DNA from: Cenococcum geophilum 1.58
Taxonomy: Eukaryota; Ascomycota; Dothideomycetes; Gloniales; Gloniaceae
Direction: 5' to 3'
DNA length: 64,000 bases
NCBI GenBank assembly: GCA_001692895.1
Contig: KV748301.1
Coordinates: 36,748-100,747, forward strand
Positions within the stretch are counted from its first letter, which is position 1. Every line of letters begins with the position of its first letter. The notes below the pieces were generated by a model, which saw nothing but the letters and a program-made list of their open reading frames with translations, was not told the DNA's origin and ran no database searches. A program made the position numbers and the translations under genes. Positions 13,501 through 26,876 of this stretch are shown piece after piece.

Positions 13501-15825
13501 CCCTAAGGACTGTAAAGGGGGTGTAGTTATTTTTAGGGTTTTATAACTTCTACCAACGCTTTATTAAGAACTATAGCAAAATTACCTGGCCACTAAGCCT
13601 ACTTACCTATAAGGACCGGCCCTTTTACTTTAATACTATATATAGGCAGGCCTTTAACGAGCTTAAGAAACGACTAGTCTCTACTCCCTTACTTGCCTAC
13701 TTTAACCTAAAATGGCCCTTAATACTAGAAACTAATGCCTTAAATAGTATTATAGCTGGCGTTTACTCCTAAAAGTAGATAAACGGAGAATGGCACCCTG
13801 TTGTTTACTATTTAAAGACTATAGTAAATGCTAAGCTAAACTACCCGATTTACGATAAAGAAATGCTAGCTATTATTTCCAGCTTTTAGCACTGGCGAGC
13901 CTAACTAAAAAGCACCCCTAAGTTTATTTAGATAGTTTCTAATTATAAGGCCTTAGAATATTTTATAATAATAAAGGCCCTTATAGCCTAATAGGTGCGC
14001 TAGGCGGATACCCTATCTTAGTTTAACTTTCTAATTATATATAGGCTAGGCGCTACTAACTATGCAGACACTCTTATAAGGCGTAAATAGGATATAAATA
14101 ACTAGACAGCCGTAAAGATCTTATTATAAACCTAAGCGCTACTATAACTAGAGTACTTTAACCCCTAAATATAGGAAGAACTAAATATAGACTCTTTAAA
14201 TACTAAGATATACCCTGTTAACTCTATAGAACTAGACCTTATTAATAAACTACTATAGGTAAACTATACGGCCCCTTCTTTATAGGAGTATTGCGAAAAG
14301 GCAAAGAACGTTTCTAGCCTATAGTCCCTTAAAAGTGGACTACTTAAGCACTATAAACGGCTAGTAGTAGTAGAGAAACAGAACTTACGGACTTAGCTTA
14401 TTGCTAAAGCATATACCTAGGTCTCTACGGCCTACCCTAGAAAAAATAAAACCTATAGGATTATTAGCGACCGCTACTACTAGCCTAGAATAATTATAGA
14501 TATTAACCGCTATATATAGAACTGTAATAACTGCCGTAGGTTTATAATTCTACGTAATAAAACCCTAGGATTATTAAAACCCCTCCTAATACCTAACCGC
14601 CCCTAGTAATATGTCTCTATAGACTTTTATAAGCTACCTTTAGACTATAACGGATATAATATAGTTATAATCCTAGTTAACCGCTTTAGTAAGCACCCGT
14701 TCTTAATTCCCTGTTATAAGAATATTAATATTAAAGAGGCAGCCTAGCTGTATATTTACTACGTTTACTAAATTTATAGACTACTAGACACTATTATATC
14801 TAACCGCGGGCCGTAGTTTATATTAGCCTTTTAGAATAAGTTTACTCGGATCTTAGGTATTAAGCTAAAGCTTTTTATAGTATATTACCCCTAGATAGAT
14901 AGTTAAATAAAGATTATAAATTAATACTTAGACTAGAGACTCTGGCCTTTTATTAACTACTTTTAGGATAACTAGGCTAAACTGTTGCCCTTAATAGACT
15001 ACGCCTAAATAACCCTACCCCACGACTCTACCGGATTTGCCCCTATTTAACTCAAAATAGGTTACCTACCCCGTATAAGCTTTAACTAAGAAAGACTAAA
15101 AAGGCCCTAGACCGTACGCGAAAAACTATCTTATAAGGAAGCCTAGTAGTATGCTAAGCGCTTAGAAGAAGCTTAGAAAGTAGCCTATATAAACCTAAAA
15201 AAGGCCTAAAAGTTAATAGAATAGCAGGCGAATAAGCATAGGCGCGAGCCTAACTTTACTATAGGTAATATGGTCTGGGTTATAATAAAGAACTAAAAGA
15301 TAGAACGGCCTAGCTGTAAGCTAGACTATAAAATGGTAGGACTATATAAGATTCTTAATAAAGTAAGTAACTTGTATAAGGTTAAGCTCCTAAACTTAAT
15401 TAAAGTTTACCCTATCTTTTTATTGGATAAGCTACGGAAAGCTATAAATAACCTACTACCTAGATAAAAGAGTAAACCTCCCCTACTAATTTAAGTTAAT
15501 GGCGATAATAAATAGGAAATTAAAAAAGTGCTAGCCTGTAAACTTATAAAGGGAATATTAAAGTATTGTATTAGTTGGAAAGGATATAACCTAAACCCTA
15601 CTTAGTACCCTATATAGAACTTTATAGGTAGTCCTTATAAGCTTTAGGAGTTCTATAGCTATTACTTTAGTAAACCTAGACCGCTAAAGTACCTAGATAA
15701 GTAGATAGAATGCTAGTATAATAAAGATAATAAGCTACTAGAAGAATATAAGGACAAAAACGCCCTAGAAATTTCTTAGTTACGTAAGGTGTTAAGATAT
15801 TTAGGAACTTTAACTGGCGGTTAAA
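10582..15825 (+). pseudogene. B1 gag-pol relic
   Basis: The start ATGCCACGAAC is at 10582. Translation, ignoring TAG/TAA, shows a gag of roughly 350 residues with a degraded zinc knuckle (CFLYGQIGYFIRNC) near 11570-11610, protease near 11820-12080 (ALADLGVNTFTL, then IILGRKWLAYL), RT near 12940-13480 (LCFCINYYKLN and YLDNIIIYF), and RNase H near 13720-14100. Integrase lies near 14400-15000 (YVSIDFYKLPLDYNGYN, ISNRGPQF) and a chromodomain (YCISWKGYNLNPT) near 15560-15620. Two clusters of N bases (11159-11218 and 13122-13171) lie in it. No intact frame remains. Confidence 0.9.
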
Positions 15826-15891
15826 GTTATCTAATTAGTTAGATTCTCTTACTAAGACTTTTAGCGACAAAGCCTAAGGGCAGGCTTTTTT

Positions 15892-15902
15892 AGAGGGGGG
15901 GG
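15892..15902 (+). other. B1 polypurine tract
   Basis: AGAGGGGGGGG lies three bases before the 3' LTR. It is the plus-strand primer site expected at this place in an LTR retrotransposon, and it is conserved in B2 (31090-31099). Confidence 0.85.
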
Positions 15903-15905
15903 TAA

Positions 15906-16142
15906 TATTACGGCACTGGTAGAACTTGGCAGAACTTAGCAGAACTTCGCACCGGCAAATTGCTATAGATTACTATATATTGCGATTATATAATATAAAG
16001 ATCTTATAAAACACTAAACGGTGCTACTCTTCTTCTCCTTTCCTTTCCCTAGCTTTAGATTCTCGTTTATAGATAATCTAATTATATAGGCTTGCGCGAC
16101 CCTTTTACTGTGCTTATATCTTAATTAACTGAGTCGCTAATA
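15906..16142 (+). repeat. B1 3' LTR
   Basis: 237 bp, matching 10137-10373, followed directly by the ATATC duplication. Confidence 0.95.
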
Positions 16143-17364
16143 ATATCTTTTATTATTTAGTTACGCCTTAATATCTAGATCTAGCTATATCTAGATAGGG
16201 ATATAGTCTAAGGCGAGTGCCTATTCTTCTTTAGGGTTATACCTTTTAAGTCTCTAGTATAGGCCTTTATCTATAAATATAAGGTTAATTATACTTTTAG
16301 CGGTGCCTCATTACCATATAATTACTCCTAGGGGGGTAGTTAGCTTAAGGCCCTAAGTATTTATAGCTCTTAATAAGCACTCTACCTATTATTTAGCAGC
16401 AATATAGATACTCCCCTACTATAGGTAGTAGAGGTTTATATCTCCTAATAGGATAAACTCTATACCTTTGGTTTCTAGTAAGCTTATTACTAATATAATA
16501 TTCTCTATTTATGGGACCCCTTTAACCCTAGGGTTATATATATTAATAATCTATACCAGTCCCCTATATATCTGGATTATTATTACTGTAATATTTAGGT
16601 TAACTACCTACTATAACTATAAGGACAGGCTAATAGCCTTACTAATTATAAAGCATATATATATAGCTACTTTTAGTTTATATAGAAGCTAAAATCCTTA
16701 GGGGCAGTATATTAATTATATATAGGCATTATAATACGGCTCTTATATAGTAAGGATATAGTATTTCTCTAAGTCTAGGCTGTTTAGTAAGGGCCTTACA
16801 AGACAGTAGTTTGTATTACCGCAGTTATACTATATAATAGATAGGTGGCGGACCCCTAGTAAGGGTCCTTTACCTTTCCTTTATTCCTTACTTCTTTTAT
16901 TTCTACTTTCTCTAAAATATTTAAAACTTCTATCTCTTATATCTGCACCCTAGTTACTACTTATTTTATATAAAGCTTTCTATTCCTATATCTTATATTC
17001 TTATTAGCGCTTCTATATTTAAATCAATTATTATCTTTAATTCTTCCCCTATTCTTACTAGTTAGCTATATACCCTTTAAAAGTTAGCTGCGAATATTAT
17101 ATTTACTGCGTTAAGTCTAATTCTTAATTATCCTGGTTTTAAGCTTACTATAGCTGTCTATAAGGGTCTTCCTATAGGGCGTCCTCTCCCTTATATCCCC
17201 TATAACCCTTATATCCCTATACGGTCTAGTAATATCGCGTAGCGTCACTTCTAGCCCGTTAAGGCTTGGGATGGCTAGCCTAGCCCCCTAGTATTAAAGG
17301 TAGGAAATGCTAAAAAGGCACCTACGCCCCCCTAGCTTATCGCCTGTTATTTTTATTTATATAA
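16143..17364 (-). mobile_element. Tad1-like LINE, 5' part with the endonuclease (minus strand)
   Basis: The minus strand from about 16870 down to 16148 encodes an APE-type endonuclease relic. It opens with LQYNCGNTNY and then IQEPYYNAY, continues with RGLVQIINIYNPRVKG, and then has ILLGDINLYYL (from GDFNLHH), TPLGVIIW and SIINLIF (from STIDLTF), the usual order in fungal Tad1-like LINEs. The sequence from 16870 to 17364 is mutated and may hold the 3' part of ORF1; no motif is clear there. The small plus-strand ORF at 16468-16692 is a shadow of this relic. It joins 7827-10136 across B1. Confidence 0.85.
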
Positions 17365-17369
17365 CCTAG

Positions 17370-17606
17370 TGTTATAGCACTGGCAGAACTTAGTAAAACT
17401 TGGCAGAACTTTATACCGGCAAATTGCTATAGATTGCTGTATATTGCGATTACGTAATATAAAGATCTTATAAAACACCAAACGGCGCTGCTCTTCTTCT
17501 CCTTTCCTTTCCCTAGCTTTAGATTCTCGTTTATAGACAATCCAATTATATAGGCTTACGCGACCCTTTTGCTGTGCTTATATCTCGATTAACTAAGTCG
17601 CTAATA
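17370..17606 (+). repeat. B2 5' LTR
   Basis: 237 bp, starting TGTTATAGCAC and ending CTAATA. It matches the three other B LTRs. Confidence 0.95.
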
Positions 17607-17814
17607 TTATTTAAAGCTTACTCTACTCTTTCTTCCTAAGAAGGAACTTAAATATATCTACAAGAATATAGAATAGGACCCTAAGGACATTAATAGGACC
17701 ATAAGGATAGGACCTAAAAGAAAAGGATAGAACTTTAAGGAAAGAACCTATAAGACACGCATAGACTAGAACCCCTAAAGAAATTACCCAAAATTACCTA
17801 ACACCCCTACTACT

Positions 17815-18912
17815 ATGCCACGAACCACAGCAGTAGGTAAAGCAGCTGCAGGACCCTTAAATACTTTAGATGAAGAAATAATTAATATTTTAACTCCTTA
17901 GGCGGAGCTTGCGGCTACTAATACTAAAATTAAATAACTATAAGAGCTGCTTAAAGCTAGAGATACCCCTATATCTAATAATAAGTCATTATTAGATAAC
18001 TAAAGACTTGTTATAGTCCTTTAGGCCCTATCCTAGCGCCTTAGTAGATTTACTAAGACCTATATAGCACTAAGGCGGTCGGTAAAGGTCGCGGATCCCT
18101 TACTACTTATAGATGGAACCAACCCTATATTTAATAATTGGAAGCTTTAATTGCGGGATAAGCTTAAAGTTAATGTAAACTACTTCCCTAACGCTTAAGC
18201 TAGAATAGCCTACGTTTTCGGCTGGACTAGCGAAGACGCCTAGACGTATTTACGCCTGTAATATACTAAAGACTTAGCAGACCCCTTTATCTCTAAAGAA
18301 GAAATAATTAAATACTTATCTTTTATTTATAAAGACCCTTTTAAAGTATAAAACGCCCGCCTTAGCTATAAAAGCCTAAATATAAAAATAATAGAGATCT
18401 TTTTAGCCTTTTAAACCCGCTTTCTATACCTGGCTAGATAGGCCTAGATCCTCTAGGAAGACCTACTACTAGACCTCTTTAATAAGCTTATCCTAGACCT
18501 ATAGCGGGCTGTATTACTAGCTTATACTATAATATAGACGTTAAAGGAACTTATAAACTATTGCCTAGCTATTAACTAAGGCCTCCATCAAATTAAGGTA
18601 TGCGCTAATTAGCTAAAAACTAGAAACCTTATAAACTAAGCCGTAAGTACTATAAGTACGGCCTATAGTGCCCTAGTATAATTGGCAACTCCTATAGTTA
18701 ACCTAGTAGCTAGCTGCGCAGCTACCCCTACTACGGGCCTAGTGTACACCCAGCCTATATATAGCGACCCCTATATATAGGCCTTTAGCGATTAAGGAGC
18801 TTGCTTCTCGTGCGGTTAAATAAGCTACTTTATAAGGAACTACCTAATAAAGGCAAAGATAAATAAGGTTCTATTAATTTAGGAGGATAGTATAAAGCTA
18901 GAAAAAGAGGAA
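17815..18912 (+). pseudogene. B2 gag relic, 5' portion
   Basis: Matches the B1 gag from its ATG (here 17815) through the zinc-knuckle remnant (GACFSCG, near 18797-18830) until it is interrupted by A2. It retains slightly fewer mutations than B1 in places; for example CFSCG keeps a cysteine lost in B1. The element continues at 26882. Confidence 0.88.
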
Positions 18913-18917
18913 CCTTA

Positions 18918-19343
18918 TATTACGGATGCTTTAAGTACGATGTTACGACTACTTAGAGAAGAGACGGAAGAAGCTAGTTGGTTAATTTAGGTACGGTTTA
19001 AGATGGAACCAGTAGAACCATGTAATGAGGAATAGTAGCTAAGGTTATATAATGTGCTACGTGTTAAACAAGAGGGACGAGAGGAACTTACGTACCTTAT
19101 ATATAAGACGTATATTACGTATAAGAAGGATTTTATAGGAGTANGGTTGTGTATTTAAGGACCCTTAATCCCTACCTAGATAGTTCCTTCCTTGTAGTGA
19201 TTCTTAGAATATAATTAGAGTTAATCTATTAGGCAACTACTCCACTAGTTATTATTACGTTATTAACTCTTGCACTTGCATTTCCTATACACTTAGCCTA
19301 ATAATAGGACCTACTATAGTTCTTACTATAAGGTTCCGTTACA
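18918..19343 (+). repeat. A2 5' LTR
   Basis: 426 bp, starting TATTACGG (from TGTTACGG) and ending CCGTTACA. One N base lies at 19144. Confidence 0.95.
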
Positions 19344-19387
19344 CAATTACTACCTAATTATGGTATTAATATAAGAAGTTGGACAAC

Positions 19388-22300
19388 ATGCCACCAAAAG
19401 TAGCCACTATAACGCTATTAACGGCAGCAACTACTTTAAGGTTAGGTAACGATACTAGTATAGTAGACACTGACTTACAGCAACCTATAACGGTTGGACA
19501 GCTATAAGAAATAGTTAACTAGTTGATAGAAAATAATATAACGTTGGAAAATAGGATTAACGGGATAGGCGTAGTAAAGGTTAAGTTACTATTAATTAAA
19601 AGATACTTAGGAGAGAGATCGAAGCTTAAAGGATTCCTTACGTAAATGCACTTTAAGGTAGCGCAAGAGGGAGCTAAGCTGGTAACACCTATGGATTAAA
19701 TAGTATACGCAGGATTGTTCTTAATAGGAAGAGTATTTAAGTGGTTTAAGCCTTACCTTATAAAAATCTAGGTAAACGGAATAACGATTATAAACTAAGA
19801 GGTACGGTTTATGTTCTTAAGCTAGAATGGATTTATAGAGCGACTTACGTAAATATTCGGAGACCTAAAGGCAGTAACTACGGCGGAAAGAAAACTCTAA
19901 GATATTACGTAATAAACCTTAGCAATTAAGTATATAACGTAGTTCCAGACGTTAGCAATATAAGTAGAGTGGAATAATAGGGCGCTTATAGCACAGTATA
20001 AATAGGGACTTAAGGCTAAAGTCTAGGACGTAATTATCTTAATGGAAAATGCGGATACCCTAAGGGAACTAATAGATTAAGCGATTAAGATTAATAATTA
20101 GATCTACTAAAGGGAACAGGCTAAGAGAGGTTAGGATAGAGTTCTATAGTTATATAAGGCGTAGAGCACGCAATAACTAAAGCTAAGTTAGAAATTATGG
20201 TATGGCGCAGAGCTAATGGACCTAAGTGGTACTAAAGAAGCCTATAAGAGATGGAGTAAGAAATTATAAAAACCTAGAGGTTAAGGATCTAGTAATTATA
20301 GGACTAAGGAGTAGAGGCTAAACTAGGGATCTTAGCAGCAGAAGATGTTTAGGCGGACTCTATAGCAAAGTTAATAGTTTAAAGATGGAGCTTATATAAA
20401 TTGCGGAAAATAGGGTTACTTCGCGAGGGATTATAAAGATGGTTAGAGTTACTATATAATAAAGGGAATAAGACTAACGGCAGAAGATATATACATATAG
20501 AGGGATAATAGTATACTGCGAGGAATAAAAGAGTGTTTAATTAGAAGTTTTGCATTTTGTTATAACAATACATGCCGAATTTATAAGGACGCTAAGTACG
20601 GCGTAAGCTATTGGCCATAGGAGCTAAAATCTATATAGTGTAGAGGAACTAACGAACCAGTTCGCAGATCGGATATTAAGGATAATAATTTTAATATAGG
20701 CGAAATATTTTGTAATAATAAGGTAATAAGAGCGGCTTACTGGGAGCACGCAGCTATTGGAGATGTTATACTAGAGGTAGAGGATGATTCCACTACAGAA
20801 TAGGGAATATTAGTAGGGATTAAGACCCCACTAGATATAATATCTATCGCTTTATAAAACGTAAGAGAAGTAAGACAGCAAACCACTTTAGCACTTAATA
20901 AAGGTAAAAGGCTAAAGGCTTAAGATTTTTATAGCGAGATAAGAGATGACTAAGATTCTTAAGACGAGATAAGGTAAGCTTAAGGACTTATAACAGACGA
21001 AAACCGATAGAGTAGAGTAGTAGCTTAGTTTAAAGATATACGAATAAGCTTGGGATAGAGATTCCCATAGGTACAAGACTCTTAAGATAAGATAAGTAAG
21101 ATTTAAGATTCTTAAAACGAGATGAGAACACTAAGCAAGCCTAGTTAGACTAAAGCTAGAGCTAAGTTTAAGTTAGAAGCGAGCTTAGGATTAAAGAATC
21201 TAAGGGACTAAGAATTTGGGGTATAAATTAGGACACCTATAAGTAAGAGGTAAGGAGCTTCTTTATAGATTAGAGAATCTGCGATATAAATAGTAACTAG
21301 ACTAGGAGACAGATATATAGACCTAGAGGACTTACTAGTAGAATATAGTGTTCGGACTAAAGATCGAAAAGTCGATATTAAGATTAAGAAGTATAAAGAC
21401 TTTAAGAATCTAAGCGCGAGACGCAAACTAAAAGAAACTATAGAAGAATTTAGAGCAAGAATTATTGCATAGTAAGAACAGAAACTAGATAAGAGATCTA
21501 GTATATTAGGACGTATAAAGGACAGAGCGCTAGTATAAAGAATTACTAGTAGGCCTAGGGCAGGCATACTAAGAGCTAAGTAGCTTACTAAACTGGAATA
21601 AGAAGAGGATCTAGGGATTCCTACTAGATTTAAAGAACGATATATAAAGGGCTGTTACGACGTAGTAATAAAAAGATACTTTCTTACGGACAAGCCGTAT
21701 ACACTCTAACAGCTGTACTAAAAGTGGTATAGGTAGAGGCATAATAATAAGTGGGAAGATTTCTATATGTGGTTAGATAAGAAAGTTATCTAAGACCACC
21801 TAATTACGGAAAAGGCTATAACTTATATTAAGGGAGCCTTAATTATAATATTAAAGGATTTAGAGGAGCGTTTAGAGGACTGGAGAAGTGAGAAATATAT
21901 CTTAGTACCTGCGAATAAAGTTATAACGTTTAGATTAACATAATAGAGGTTTGAACTTAAGGATAAAGATAAGCTAAGAGTTAACCTAAAGCACCTAGTA
22001 TACTATACGCTATTATGGATTATATGCGTGGACGATATATACGAAATATATAAGAATCCAAAAGAGAAGAATTGGAAATACCCTATAAGGATATACTAGA
22101 TAATAGATAAGCAATAGTACAGGAATACTAAATATATATATAGATAGCATCTAGCAGAAGTCTAAAAGGAAGGAGATTTAATACTTTAACTAGGAAGATT
22201 CCTTACAGAAAAATGCTTAGATGGATAATAGTAGTAGGAATGCCTAGAGAATATATGTCTATGGTATATTAAAGACAAAAAGCGAACTAGGCATTAGCTA

Positions 22301-25300
22301 AAGAGTAAGCTAAGTGTATAAGGATTAAGCAGCTAATAGTTAGGAAAAGTAGAGGCCTATAGGACTAAAGGGAGCTAGTGGTAGAGCCTTAAACCCTTAA
22401 AGAAATTTAAGGACAACACCTAAATTTATAAATTAAGTGGCAAGATTAACAGTTTAAGGTATTAATAGATAGTAAAGCAATAAGGAACTATATCTCACCA
22501 GTAGTAGTTAAAAGGATAAGATTACCTTACAGATAAAAGGAGGAACCTTACCTATTAGTTATAATTTTAGGAGATCTAATAGCCTATAGAGGAGGGATTA
22601 TTAATCTTAAAATCGGACCTATTTAGTTAACCATTAAAGGGAGATAAATTGAGATGTCTTTCGATATATTACTATTAGGGAATAATAAGGCAGTATTAGG
22701 AATGCCTTAGTTATAGGAATATAATCTAAGGATTAATTGGATTATAGGTCAGGTCGATATTAGGGATACTTAACGCCGTAAGATGCGATAATAAGCTAAG
22801 TTAGTATAGTACTAAGTAAGAGCAACCTACGAAGAAATAGAAAAAGGACTAAGTTATATACTAAAGAGATACTATAAGTATGGTAAGAAACTATAGTTAC
22901 TAGAAAGTAAGAAGCTATTAGAGTATGCGGTATAGGACTATAAGATAGAATTAAAACCAGGAATAAGTCTAAGGTTCTTTCTAATCTATAAGCTTACTAA
23001 AGAAGAAGGGAGAGTATTAAAAGAGTTTGTCTAGGAAAACTTATAAAAGGGATATATTAGACCATTGCAATTATTAGCAGGTTATCCAGTACTGTTTATA
23101 CTAAAGAAAAATGGTAAATTAAGGCTATGTATTAACTATAGGCAGTTAAACAGCATTACTAGGAAGGATAGGTATCCTTTACCTTTAATTAGCGAAATTT
23201 AAGATAGGATAGGCAACGCGCAAATCTTCACGAAGATAGATCTAAGATGGGTATACTATTAGATTAGAATTAAGGAAGGCGATAAATGGAAGGCAGCCTT
23301 TAGGTTAAAGGAAGGACTATATAAACTATTAGTTATATAATTCGGGCTTATAAACGCACTAGCAATGTTCTAGAAGCGTATTAATAATGTATTAGGAGAA
23401 TACTTAGATAAATTTGTTATAGTATACCTCGACGATATTATTATTTACTTAATAACTAAGGAAGAATATAGGGAATATGTTAAATGGGTCTTAAGGAGAC
23501 TACAGAAAGAACAGATGCTAGTAGTAATTAAAAAATACAAGTTCTTTACTAGGAAGACCGATTTTGTTAAATTTATTATTAAACTAGGCTAACTTAGTAT
23601 AGATCTAAAGAAGATTAAAGCTATAGTGAATTGGTAAGAACCGGAGAACGTTACGTAGTTAAGATTATTTTTAGGGTTTTGTAATTACTACAGAAGGTTT
23701 ATAGCGCAATGGTTAAAGGATATTAAACTATTTACGCGATTAACAAAGAAAGAAGAACTATAGGCATAGGGAGAGGAATAGTAAAAGCTCTTTAAGAAAG
23801 TTAAAGAGTTGTTTACCTAAGAGCCAGTTCTTAAGATCTATTAACTAGGACTAGAAACGGTTATAAAGACGGATATATTAGACTATATACTAGGGGTATA
23901 CTTTATATAGAGATATTAAGATGGATAGCACCTAGTGGCATACTATAGTCGGAAGATAATACCACTAGAGTTAAACTATGACATCTATAATAAGGAGTTA
24001 TTAGGTATAGTTACAGTATTAAAGAAATAGAGAGCATTCTTATAAGGTATAAAGAAATTATTTATAGTTAAGACAGATTATAAGAACCTAATAGGATTCC
24101 TAATAATAAAGGAACTTAACTAAAGATAAGTTAGATAGGTAGAGATGCTTATAGAATACTATTTTAAGATTTAGTATACTAAGGGTATAGATAACACGCG
24201 GGTAGACGCTCTAAGCCGTAAAGCTAAACTATAAAATAATAAAAAGCTATTAGGGGCTTTACTACAAAAGGACATTAACGGATTAATTAGGTACAATTAT
24301 CTAAAAATCGTAGTAACTTAAGAAAATAACGAGTTAGAAAGAGTCTATAAGACACTAGAGAGCTTTTAGGCGTAAAGAATTCTAGAAGTACAGCTAGAAG
24401 ATCTATAGACGGAAATGTACGAAAACTAAGAAGTAAAGTATATCCTAAGAAGTATAGCAGAGCAATTCGTGGAAGAATTCTATAAGGGATTAACTTAAGG
24501 ACATAATGGAGCCACGGGCTTAGTATTAAGACTCTAAGAAGAGTATATTATTAATGAAATCTAAAGGATAGCTAGAAGGGTTATAAAGGAATGCCTAAAT
24601 TGCTAAAGAAATAAACTAATAAGGTATAAGCCGTATAAAGGGCTACAACCTATTAAAACACTAGAAAGACTATAGGAAGTTATATTATAGGACTTTATTA
24701 TTAAGTTACTAAAGTTAAGAGATCCGATTACTGGATAAGAGTATAATATAATCTTAGTAATAGTAGATAAGCTTATAAAGTGGGGATACTTTATAGCCTG
24801 TATAGAAGAAATATTAGTAGAAGATGTTGCTAGAATCTATATTAAAGAAGTGTTTATAAGATATAGAGTACTAAGTAAGATTATATTGGATAGAGATCTA
24901 AGATTTATAGCAGTATTTTAGGAGGTATTCTTAGCGGAATAAGGAGTTAGAGTAGTAACTTCCACTATATATTATCTGCAGACAGATAGTTAAACGGAAA
25001 GATTAAATTAGACACTAGAGCAGTATTTTAGACATTATATTAATTATGCATAGAATAATTAGGTATTATTATTACTAGTTATATAGTTTATATATAATAT
25101 AACGCCATAGGAGGGTATAGGCATATTACTATTTAAGGCAAATTATGGATATAAGCTAAGAATATTATTGTCGCTATAATAAGTAAAGAAAATAAGTAGC
25201 ACAGCTAAAGAAAGGATAAAGACGTTAATAAATCTTTATGCAGACCTTATGGAATTAGTAAAAAAAGTATAAGAGAGAATAAAAAGGTACTATAATACTA

Positions 25301-25760
25301 GGAGATCTAAGGGACTAGATCTTAAGGAGGGAGATAAAGTATGGCTACTATATAAAAATTTTAAAAGTTAATAACTAAGTAAGAAGTTGGACTACGTTAG
25401 ACTAAGACCTTTTAAAATTACGTAGAGGATTTTACTGGTTACGTTTAAGTTAAACCTACTAGCCAAAATAAAGATCTACCCTATATAGTATATTGTAATA
25501 CTAGAGCTAGCACACAGGAATATTAAGCTACTAGTTTATAAAGTAGACACGTATAGAGGATAAGAGGAAGATAAATAGCAAGTTTTAAAGATCGTTAATT
25601 ATAAGGACATTAACGACAAAATATAGTATAAGGTTAAGTAGATAGGCTATACTAGGACTACCTGGGAGCTATTAAAGAGTTTAAAAAACGCTATAGGAAA
25701 GGTATAGGAGTATTAGAAAAAATTAGGTTAGGCAGTATTAATAAAGAAGGATTGCTAAAG
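19388..25760 (+). pseudogene. A2 gag-pol relic
   Basis: ATGCCACCAAAAG starts the gag at 19388. Translation, ignoring TAG/TAA, shows the zinc knuckle (INCGK, then GYFARDYK) near 20395-20440, protease near 22460-22800 (with the late ILGDLIAY stretch), and RT near 22940-23500, including [11 protein letters not shown] and an intact YLDDIIIY near 23430. RNase H and integrase follow near 23900-25100. The chromodomain (WYKVKWIGYTRTTWE after restoring TAG to CAG/TGG) is near 25620-25690. Stops are numerous, so it cannot be expressed. The best-preserved copy of family A here. Confidence 0.9.
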
Positions 25761-26450
25761 AATAAGTTACCTAAGGGGGACCTAAGAAGAGCAGTTGCCG
25801 AACTATTTAGATCTGTTTCCTTCTCTATTAGAAGAGAATCTATTCTTTTATTACCAAGTTCCTGCAAACCTTGTTCTATAAGTTTCCACTCCTTAAAATA
25901 AACCTTCTTACGCACCTTCTTAAGATAAAGTAGATAAGTAGACGCCGCGATATAAGCATCTAGGGTCTTTTATTCTATATTACGAAAACGTTCTAATTTA
26001 GCAAGGGCTTAAGATAGTTTACTATTTAGCCGCGTAGTAGTAGATTAAATATAAGACCTTAAGATAAATTAATTAGGGAACTATATAACTATTAAGAGTA
26101 ATAGATCGCGTATATTTAGCATTAGAGGTAGAGCGAATATTACAGGACAAATAAATATTCGCTTTAGTGTACTCTAAGCAAGAGAACGGTTATTGCGAAG
26201 ATGGGTTTGCCAATGTAATATAAACCAACCCCCCTTTTAAATAACGCGAATACGAAGACGGTATAATCTCACCTAGAGATAATATTGCAGCAATAGTGCG
26301 AGCACGACGTTGGGCGTATAAGGAAGAAATTGCTTTAGGTATAATAAGCAATAATATTAACTAAATTAATTAGACGGACATTATACCTCTAATAAATAAC
26401 TTAGAGATATTAGGGATCTTTAAGGATAAAGATAAAGAGGAGGGAGATAG
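25761..26450 (+). other. A2 post-chromodomain coding-like extension
   Basis: About 690 bp between the chromodomain and the 3' LTR. Two frames give long conceptual runs interrupted almost only by TAG/TAA, for example PNYLDLFPSLLEENLFFYYQ near 25800-25860 and REYEDGIISPRDNIAAIVRA near 26250-26310. The A1 copy keeps the same arrangement. It could be a C-terminal extension of pol or a separate small ORF; no known domain was recognised. It ends in the purine tract AAAGAGGAGGGAGATAG that abuts the LTR. Confidence 0.6.
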
Positions 26451-26876
26451 TGTTACGGACGCTTTAAGTACAATATTATAACTACTTAGAGAAGAGACGG
26501 AAGAAGCTAGTTAGTTAATTTAGGTACGGTCTAAGATAGAACCGGTAGAACTATATAACGAGGAATAGTAGCTAAGGTTATATAATATACTACGTATTAA
26601 ACAAGAGGGACGAGAGGAACTTACGTACCTTATGTATAAAACGTATATTATATATAAGAAGGATTTTATAGGAGTACGGTTGTGTATTTAAGGACCCTTA
26701 GTCCCTACCTAGATAGTTCCTTCCTTATAGTAATTCTTAGAATATAATTGGAGTTAATCTGTTAGGCAACTACTCCACTAGTTGTTATTACGTTGTCGAC
26801 TCTTGCACTTGCATTTCCTACACACCTAGCCCAATAATAGGACCCACCGTAGTTCTTACTATAAGGTTCCGTTACA
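26451..26876 (+). repeat. A2 3' LTR
   Basis: 426 bp, TGTTACGG to CCGTTACA, followed by the CCTTA duplication. Confidence 0.96.

Larger units (their letters stand above)
10137..16142 (+). mobile_element. B1: complete RIP-degraded Ty3/gypsy chromovirus, family B
   Basis: 6,006 bp with two 237-bp LTRs and a perfect 5-bp target-site duplication ATATC (10132-10136 and 16143-16147). Internal order is gag with a zinc-knuckle remnant, protease, RT, RNase H, integrase and chromodomain. It lies inside the LINE: endonuclease sequence on its right continues into RT sequence on its left on the minus strand. B2, once its own nested insertion is removed, is exactly the same length, so decay was almost wholly by substitution. 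Confidence 0.96.
18918..26876 (+). mobile_element. A2: complete RIP-degraded chromovirus, family A, nested in B2
   Basis: 7,959 bp with two 426-bp LTRs and a perfect 5-bp duplication CCTTA (18913-18917 and 26877-26881). B1 supplies the empty site (CCTTAGAGAAAGACTCC near 11690), which confirms the insertion point in the B gag. The order is LTR, gag, protease, RT, RNase H, integrase, chromodomain, extension and LTR. It is the youngest dated insertion in this stack. Confidence 0.97.

Noticed and set aside
16468-16692. 74-codon plus ORF
   Set aside because: It is antisense to the LINE endonuclease relic.
21208-21567. 119-codon minus-strand ORF
   Set aside because: It is the complement of mutated A2 gag-pol sequence; its Leu/Ile/Ser-rich composition is what AT-rich RIP-mutated DNA gives in the antisense frame.
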